Positions 58,161 to 64,000 of a stretch of 64,000 nt of DNA are shown here, in pieces (the stretch's first letter is position 1; the number at the start of each line of letters is the position of its first letter). The DNA is taken from NCBI GenBank assembly GCA_016098155.1, contig JAAAJB010000085.1:17266-81265 (forward strand), read 5' to 3'. The position numbers and the translations under genes are program-made. The DNA is from Actinomortierella ambigua. Lineage: Eukaryota; Mortierellomycota; Mortierellomycetes; Mortierellales; Mortierellaceae. The notes under the pieces are model-generated. The model made no database searches and was not told the origin of the DNA. It was given only the letters and a program-made list of their open reading frames with translations.

Positions 58161-59345
58161 ATGAAGATCAACCACCTCTCGGCCATCTTGGTCCTCACCA
58201 CTGCAGCCGCGCTAGCCAATGCCAGCGCGATTGGTGCCGCCCAGGGCGGTGATGAGCTGCAGCAACCACAACAGCAACAGCAACGAGCCGCCGACACTGC
58301 CTCCGGTGTCGCAGCTGCTGTCGCCGCCAGCGGCGAGGAAGCTCCGCGTATCGCCCGTCTATTGAGGCGACTCGTCGACTCGACCCTCGGCAAGGAAGCA
58401 GCAGCGGCAGATGATCAGCGGGAGCCGCCCTCGGGAATAGAAAAAGAAGGCAACGACAACCGATTGCGTGTTAAGAGGGGCGCCATCCGTCGCTCCAATC
58501 AGGAGCAGCAGCAACAACAACAACAACAACAGAAGCAGCAGCAGCAGAAGAAGGCGCCCCAGCCGGCCGCCGATGTCAAGGCAGACGACAAAAAGAAACA
58601 GGAGCCGGCTGTCGCCCCAGCCGCGGCGTCTGATGAGGTCTCGAAAGCTCAACAGGCCAAAGCGGCGGCTCCTGCAGCCCCCGTTGAGCCAAAGGATAGC
58701 GGTGCAGCAGCCCCTGCTGCTGCTAAAGCCCCGGCCAAGGCAGAGACACCCGATACTGCAAAGGCCGCCGCGCCCGCAGCGCCGAAGGCGGTTCCTGAAG
58801 ACAGTCAGCCCGATGCAAAGGTGGATGCGGCGGCTGACAAAGGTGGGAAGGGCCCTGTTGCTCAACCTTCCACGCCCGAGGACGCCAGCGTGATCGACGA
58901 GAGGGAGAAGGTAGCGGCGGCGGCTAGAGCAGCCCACGGGACAAGTTGTGAGAGCGATTTTGAGTATTACTACTACAACGACGACAACGATTATGGTCGT
59001 CATGTCAATGATGAAGTGGAGGCAGAGGATGCAGCAGCATCCGAGAGTCATGGACCGAGCATCTTCTGCTCTCAGGGGGACATTTGTAGCGCTCTCAAGT
59101 TGACCGGCGTCGAGTCCAAGGACATGACCAAGGTTGTGCAACTGTTTAGCAAGGATGCCCGCCGAGCCGCCACCAATGACGAAATCGCGGTACTGTCCAA
59201 GGTTGTTGAGAATTGTATCAACAATATGTCTACGGACGAAAGCGCCCCAGCCGCTGGGGAAGAGCTACAGACGGAGACGCAAAAGCCTGGCGACGACGCG
59301 AAGGGCTCCACCCCGCCACAGAGTGCCAAACCTCAGAAGCAATAA
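58161..59345 (+). CDS. Predicted secreted Ala/Gln/Lys-rich protein with Kex2 sites
   Basis: Single exon, 394 aa. A clear signal peptide (KINHLSAILVLTTAAALANA) is followed by a Gln tract, then RLLRRLVDS and RLRVKRGAIRRS, which carry dibasic sites including RVKR, a good Kex2 (kexin) cleavage site. A second Gln tract and a long Ala/Pro/Lys-rich repeat-like region follow. A short acidic Tyr/Asn/Asp stretch comes next, then a C-terminal part with two Cys (IFCSQGDICSALKL) and one more in VENCINNM. No family recognised. The layout fits a cell-wall or secreted precursor processed in the Golgi. Confidence 0.7.
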   Translation: MKINHLSAILVLTTAAALANASAIGAAQGGDELQQPQQQQQRAADTASGVAAAVAASGEEAPRIARLLRRLVDSTLGKEAAAADDQREPPSGIEKEGNDNRLRVKRGAIRRSNQEQQQQQQQQQKQQQQKKAPQPAADVKADDKKKQEPAVAPAAASDEVSKAQQAKAAAPAAPVEPKDSGAAAPAAAKAPAKAETPDTAKAAAPAAPKAVPEDSQPDAKVDAAADKGGKGPVAQPSTPEDASVIDEREKVAAAARAAHGTSCESDFEYYYYNDDNDYGRHVNDEVEAEDAAASESHGPSIFCSQGDICSALKLTGVESKDMTKVVQLFSKDARRAATNDEIAVLSKVVENCINNMSTDESAPAAGEELQTETQKPGDDAKGSTPPQSAKPQKQ

Positions 59346-60009
59346 GAACAAACTCATGGATGCCGTGGAATCCCTTGGAAAAGAAGAAGAAGAAATAATA
59401 AGGCGGTGAGTAGGAAGGGGGTGGTGGTTGCTGGCGAAGGAAGGATAGATATTCAGCCTTCCGTTTTGTCGACGCACTGACATTGTTCTGACAATCAAAC
59501 AAATAAAGTAAAGTAGACCATGGATGTACAAGCTTTTTTTTTTTTTTTTTTGGTAAACTCAATGCATTTACTCGAATTAGCAAGAGGGGAAGTTCCATTT
59601 ACCCCGCATACATAAAAAGCCGTTCTCTGTTGCAAAGGGTGACATTCGATGCAACAAGGACATTTTGAGAGTGGAGGGAAAGGATGAAATGTTTAATGAT
59701 TAGGCTAGTCGAGTCTTAAGAAGACTTTAGCCCATTATTCGAGGCAAGGGGGACACCCATATGTCCCACGCACTGCCGCCCCTTCTTCTCTTGTAGTGAA
59801 GCCGAGCCATCTAGCTGAATAATAATTTCGGTCTGTGGTAGATCTTATACATGTATCTTGTGACGAGATACCTGTTGCATTCGACAAACTGTTTCGCACA
59901 CTAGATGACCTCAGAAGGCCATCTTGATTCGATCAGATACTCTGTTCGACATCACCGAACTAGTTGTTTTGTTGAACGAGAAGGTACGATGCAGGCACGA
60001 TGGGCAATA
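59346..60009. other. Intergenic
   Basis: 3' flank of the secreted-protein gene including a T-run (59535-59552); otherwise no recognisable feature. Confidence 0.35.
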
Positions 60010-60241
60010 TCAGCCAATTGAACGGGTCAATCGGCCAAGCACCCGCAAAATCGTCTCTTTGTTACTAGGCCACTTGAGCACACTCGATACGGAGACGTTG
60101 AGCAAAGCAGCGGTTCGGGTCTTCGACAGCCCATGGAAGCTGTAGCGTGCGCGCAATCGCAACTCCTCAGTGATAGCCGAGGAGGGAAGACAACCAAGAG
60201 AGTGCGTTGGAACGGCGTGAGAAAAGACGAGACGGACAAGA
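60010..60241 (-). pseudogene. Possible helix-turn-helix transposase remnant
   Basis: A 77-codon open frame on - without a start codon contains EELRLRARYSFHGL then SKTRTAALLNVSVSSVLKW, a shape like the N-terminal helix-turn-helix of Tc1/mariner-type or similar transposases. It ends shortly after with a stop. No catalytic domain or terminal repeats were found nearby. Weak evidence. Confidence 0.3.
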
Positions 60242-60515
60242 CTCTATGAAAAAGTGAGCATGAGATGAGCAAAGGTAGCGTGAGAAAAACGAGAGATCTC
60301 TGGAAAAAACAATAGATGGATGAGAAGTGAGAACGCTTGATTTCTACACTTCAAGCATGGTAAAATGTGCACATCCAAGTTTTCGCAGCCTGAAGCGATG
60401 CCATAACTGCGCAGGCTGATGGTATTAAGAGTGGAAACACAGGTGCTCTCTAGTAAGCGGATTAGGGCCATTTTTTAATGTCAAGAATAACTCTGGACAA
60501 AGAAATGGACTGTAA

Positions 60516-60929
60516 CTAATGCTGACTATAAAGTCCTCGATGGGGTCTTGCAGTAAAAGCCTTGATTCCTGCACACGTTCCCTTGGGATCGTACTCCGAG
60601 CAGTCGTAGTTTGGAGTGCTGGAACATTTGTTATGGTTCCATTCATTGTCCCAGCAAGTTTTGTACGAGCCCTTAGTGTTACATCCGTCATCATACCCGC
60701 TGCAGCAGGTGTGGAGTCCGACAAAATGGCAGCACCAGCAGTAGGCATCATGAGCTTTGGCCGTTTTTTCAATGCCCATCAAGTACAAGGCGGTATTCAG
60801 GGAATTCTTCTCGTTCGTACATGTGTTCAACTCGTTATTGCATGAAACAATATCGGTGCAAAAGGCATGCACGGTTGAGATCGCACCCAGGGAGCATGCA
60901 AGAAAGAGCGTCGCGAACTGGTGTTTCAT
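60516..60929 (-). CDS. Small secreted cysteine-rich protein
   Basis: Single exon, 137 aa. The signal peptide MKHQFATLFLACSLGAISTV ends near HAFC. The mature part holds 13 Cys in about 115 residues, in clusters such as AYCWCCHFVGLHTCCSGYDD and KTCWDNEWNHNKC. There is no transmembrane segment or GPI signal. A TATAAAATGA box lies about 140 bp upstream, which supports a real, compact gene. No family recognised. Such proteins in fungi include effectors, adhesins and antimicrobial peptides, and none of these roles can be chosen here. Confidence 0.7.
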   Translation of the reverse strand: MKHQFATLFLACSLGAISTVHAFCTDIVSCNNELNTCTNEKNSLNTALYLMGIEKTAKAHDAYCWCCHFVGLHTCCSGYDDGCNTKGSYKTCWDNEWNHNKCSSTPNYDCSEYDPKGTCAGIKAFTARPHRGLYSQH

Positions 60930-61070
60930 TCTATGTCAAATATTTACACAATATTAGTAGTCCGCAGTCGAATAGGACGCAAAATCATTATAGGAAGCTG
61001 GAAAGGATAAATATGAACCTACTTTGAGACTGCTGGTGATGAGTTGAAGAATTGTGAGATGTGTCTTCCC

Positions 61071-61080
61071 TCATTTTATA
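61071..61080 (-). promoter_or_regulatory. TATA box of the cysteine-rich protein gene
   Basis: TATAAAATGA on the - strand, about 140 bp upstream of the ATG at 60929. Confidence 0.5.
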
Positions 61081-62381
61081 GTAAATGGGTGCTTTACCAA
61101 GGTTTGCAATGATTTGAATTTTTCCTTGGAAAGTGAATGGGCCCTACGCATGCCAGCGACGCTTACCAAACCCGACATTCCCAAAATGGTGAAATTGGAC
61201 TTTGTGCTGTAAGTTTGTTCTCTCAGCTGTGCAGCCGTCCATCATGCATCTCTTGAAAAACCACATCTATTGACAATCCACATCTTTACACACTCCTGTC
61301 ACCTATTTCCCCGTGCATATGAAGGAGGGGTGTGAATAGCGCTCCGACCGTCCATTTGCACTCGCATCCATATGAAAAGGCGCAAATAAGCAAAAGTTAT
61401 TGCCGCAAACAACTGTGCGAGAAGCATTTCCAAGTGAAATCCACAATAATCGCCTTCGTACACTCGCCATTGGTGTTTCTATGCGCCCTTTCTTCGTCCA
61501 AGCGCTGTGCGTGTTTTCTTTTTTTCGTTGTCCACTCCCTATGCAAGCCTGAGCCCCTTTTCGCAAAGCTGCTAAGTCGGATATTGTGCCTTGTTCGCTC
61601 AGATTGTCCGTCACGAACGCATTTCATTTGCAATGGCGTACTCAACGAGCAAGAGATTCGACTTGCCCATTGACAATGACATGCAAACGACAAGGTTGAA
61701 GAAAGATGTTTTTGTCGAAGAAGCACTAAATAATTTCAAAATATCCCTAATAAAAGTCTTGAAACAAAATCCCTAGGCAAAGTCTATGATTTCTGAATGG
61801 CGTTGCTCTGTGATGTGCGTCGCGATATGGTATCAAGTGGCGACACTTTTCATCATTTTCCCACACATGCATGCACGCTCACTCATTTCTATATATCATA
61901 CACACGCATGTGCCTATCCATTTTCCCATTTTTTTCTCACACTTTTACCCGCTCATGCCTTGTGCCCATCTTTTATTCGCAATCTTTTCCCACTTCTTGG
62001 CATTTATGTCTCTATGTCGTATAGACATTGTAGGATGATGCGATACGGCCTCCCTGTTTATTGTATGACTCTTTTCTTTATTCTCGCGAGAAACTACAGA
62101 TACAAAATGAAATTTTGTCCAAAACAGGATTCCTCACCTTTGACGAGTGAAGGAACGAAGAAAAGGCAACGCAGTGGGTAGGGAAGGGTGGGAGAATAGA
62201 GAGAGAGGCTGTATCGCATCATCCTATTGATCCTTCCTTCGTCGGCATACTATCGATGTTGCTTCCTGTGGAAAAAGATACTCTGAAGAGACAGGATCTA
62301 AGAAACACTAAAGACCAACAGCGGAGATCTAGGCCATACAGATTCCACGCCACCATATACACCAACCAATAGATAACTAGA
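61081..62381. other. Intergenic, no supportable gene
   Basis: AT-rich unique sequence with short frames on both strands, none with a domain, signal peptide or splice support. Confidence 0.4.
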
Positions 62382-62720
62382 TCAAGTATCCAATAAATAG
62401 GATGTATGTATGGGGGACAGAGGTCCTACATCCGGACACAACGGACTGAAAAACCCTCTACCTTTCAACACATGACCAATGACTCCAAGTAGCAAGACTC
62501 GGTCTTTGTTGTTCAGATGAGAGAGATTAGACCGACCATCCACTACAGCCTTCTCCGTGAGATCAGCCTCTTCAATCGCATTCATCAACGTGTGTGGACG
62601 ATGATGCTTCCTGCTGGAAGAGGGCTCGGGTAAGAGAAATAAACGCACATTGGAGATTGGGTGTGCACTGCAGATTGGACATCTCGCTGTAGTTTCTGAA
62701 GAGAGCAGGCTTGGGCGCAA
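62382..62720 (-). pseudogene. Possible CRN-related N-terminal fragment
   Basis: Within a 112-codon frame, LTEKAVVDGRSNLSHLNNKD followed by RVLLLGVIGHVLKG resembles a short segment I associate with fungal Crinkler-like proteins (memory only). It lies just downstream of the CRN-family domain on the same strand. It has no continuation into an NTPase domain. Confidence 0.3.
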
Positions 62721-62827
62721 AGAGTGGGAAAGAGACTGTTCGAATGGGCAAAGAGTGACATGAGCGCATCAATCTGCAGATGAAGGCTATTTTTTTTTAT
62801 TGGGGGACATAACTGGAACGATCATAC

Positions 62828-63930
62828 CTATGCTCTTTGCTTTTTAACACGGTCCTCATCATCACTGATATCGTCATCGGCTGGTCGTTTCTCCACGCTC
62901 TTGAGTCTGTCAATGGACTGGACGTGTTCTTTGGGAAAGATTTTGCCAAAGTTGGTCTCGCTGACACGTATCACGACCTGTTGCAGGCCGCTCGCTTCCT
63001 TCTCGGGAACGTCGACGACTTCCGGCAACCTGGGAGCACACATCATAGGGTAGGCGACGACCATGCTGATGTAGATGCTGTCTGGGCACAAGTTCTGGAA
63101 ATCCTTGGCATGATCCCGGATGCAAGGCGCCGAAACCGTGGCCAGTGCGGCATCCCAAACGCACTTGTAGAGTTTAGATGTACTCTTGTGCAGCTTCATC
63201 TGTACAAAGATAGGCACTACCTTGCGGCCATCGATGCGGACAAAGAACACCATGTCTGGTCCCGATGGGCAGCGGTGGGGGAAGAAGAACGGAGCGACTG
63301 GCAGGTTGTTGCGAGTTGAATGGTGGTTGACATGTGCGTCCATAAATTCTTCCATCGACATCCTCTCATGGGTCGTGCCCTGCAGGAGGCAAGGATCTTT
63401 CCAGCCAACAATCTCCACCTCATCAGCAAGATCAGGACACATGGACAAGATTCGTGGCTGATGGGACCAGTCGGAGAGCTGTCGCGTCTTGAACGTCTCG
63501 CTGAAAACGGTCATCATATACCGCTCAAAGAGGTTTCCCTTAGCGACTGCGTCCGACCGATCCATCAGGCTCTTGAGGTCCACCTGGAGGCCCGGGTCTA
63601 TCGCGTTGAAGTAGTTTTCCACTGCCTTGAACACGAAGGGCTCGTCGACAACGGTGACAGCGTCGTTCTTGATGATCTTCATCCGGCCAAAGGCTTCCTG
63701 ACATGTGGTCGGCCACATAGCGGCGCGTCGAGAAGTTTCCGCAAGGAAGCAGAAGCTTCTCCTTGCTATCCATCTGCACTTCAACTGCCTCGCCTGTCGG
63801 TTTGCGGAATACATAGAAAAAAGCGGAAGGCATAGTGTAACAAAGTGTGAGGGAGAATGGAAAAAAGGTGTGAAGAGACCTGCCGGCCGGCTCATCCGGC
63901 AATTTCAACATCTTTTTGTGGCTTAACAAG
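62828..63930 (-). pseudogene. Crinkler-family C-terminal nuclease-like domain, frameshifted
   Basis: From about 63670 down to the stop at 62828, one frame encodes a domain with NLFERYMMTVFSETFKTR, RMSMEEFMDAHVNHHSTRNN, SGPDMVFFVRIDGRKVVPIF then VQMKLH, and NFGKIFPKEHVQSIDRLK. It ends in an acidic stretch and the basic KKQRA. PDxVFF...VQxK fits a PD-(D/E)xK-like active site (QxK variant). Upstream, the matching frame is shifted by one base: RKPTGEAVEVQMDSKEKLLL and GNFSTRRYVADHM lie in another frame up to about 63690. The family is that of CRN-like proteins with an N-terminal NTPase module, which would lie beyond the window end. It is either a decayed copy or carries an assembly error. Confidence 0.55.
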
Positions 63931-64000
63931 CTCGATCAATGGGTTTTCTGCGTGAGCTGGTGGACTTTGGCTGCCGCCAGCATCCGGCAGTGCCGCAAAA

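Noticed and set aside
58359..59141. 260-codon - strand frame over the secreted-protein gene
   Set aside because: Antisense shadow of an Ala/Gln/Lys-rich gene; Leu/Arg/Gly/Cys-rich with no domain.
61303..62181. Several 60-130 codon frames on both strands
   Set aside because: No signal peptide, motif or splice support; frames overlap on both strands, as expected by chance.

Overview
The window is nuclear DNA of a filamentous fungus. Genes have short spliceosomal introns (mostly 60-200 bp, GT..AG), promoters and leaders are pyrimidine-rich, regulators carry long Gln/His/Asn tracts, and Crinkler-type (CRN) fragments are present. Together these suggest an early-diverging lineage, most likely Mortierellomycota (Mortierella/Linnemannia type). 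That placement is inference from gene style, not a search result. No tRNA, rRNA or CRISPR array was recognised.

Layout. 0.5-7.8 kb: one large TEA/ATTS-domain transcription factor whose first intron is about 2.7 kb. 7.8-21.9 kb: a gene-poor accessory block dominated by three tandem, intronless copies of a bacterial-type QueA-like gene (SAM-dependent tRNA ribosyltransferase-isomerase family), each with a duplicated upstream region; a CRN nuclease-like fragment has inserted in the first unit. 22-31 kb: a beta-hydroxyacid dehydrogenase, then a mitochondrial group (Atm1 ABC exporter, a PPR protein divergent from it, and an Mgr3-like TPR protein). 31-47 kb: a TMCO4/Mil1-family (DUF726) membrane hydrolase, the septin Cdc10, methylthioadenosine phosphorylase, a HemW/RSAD1 radical SAM protein, a large leucine-rich-repeat protein and an LLPH/YBL028C-like nucleolar protein. 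47-57.5 kb: EMC10, mitochondrial ribosomal protein uL16m, a seven-zinc-knuckle Gis2/CNBP protein and a bZIP factor. 58-64 kb: a second accessory stretch with a Kex2-site-bearing secreted protein, a small secreted cysteine-rich protein, a helix-turn-helix transposase-like remnant and a frameshifted CRN-family C-terminal domain running toward the window end.

Coding models for spliced genes were built by hand from splice sites, phase and family conservation. All exon sums are multiples of three without internal stops. The housekeeping genes do not form an operon-like unit; several neighbours share short divergent promoters (Atm1/PPR, TMCO4/Cdc10, uL16m/Gis2). The most unusual content is the QueA-like array: fungi are not expected to make the queuosine precursor, and all three copies lack the usual Asn-Thr-Arg motif while keeping the rest of the family core.
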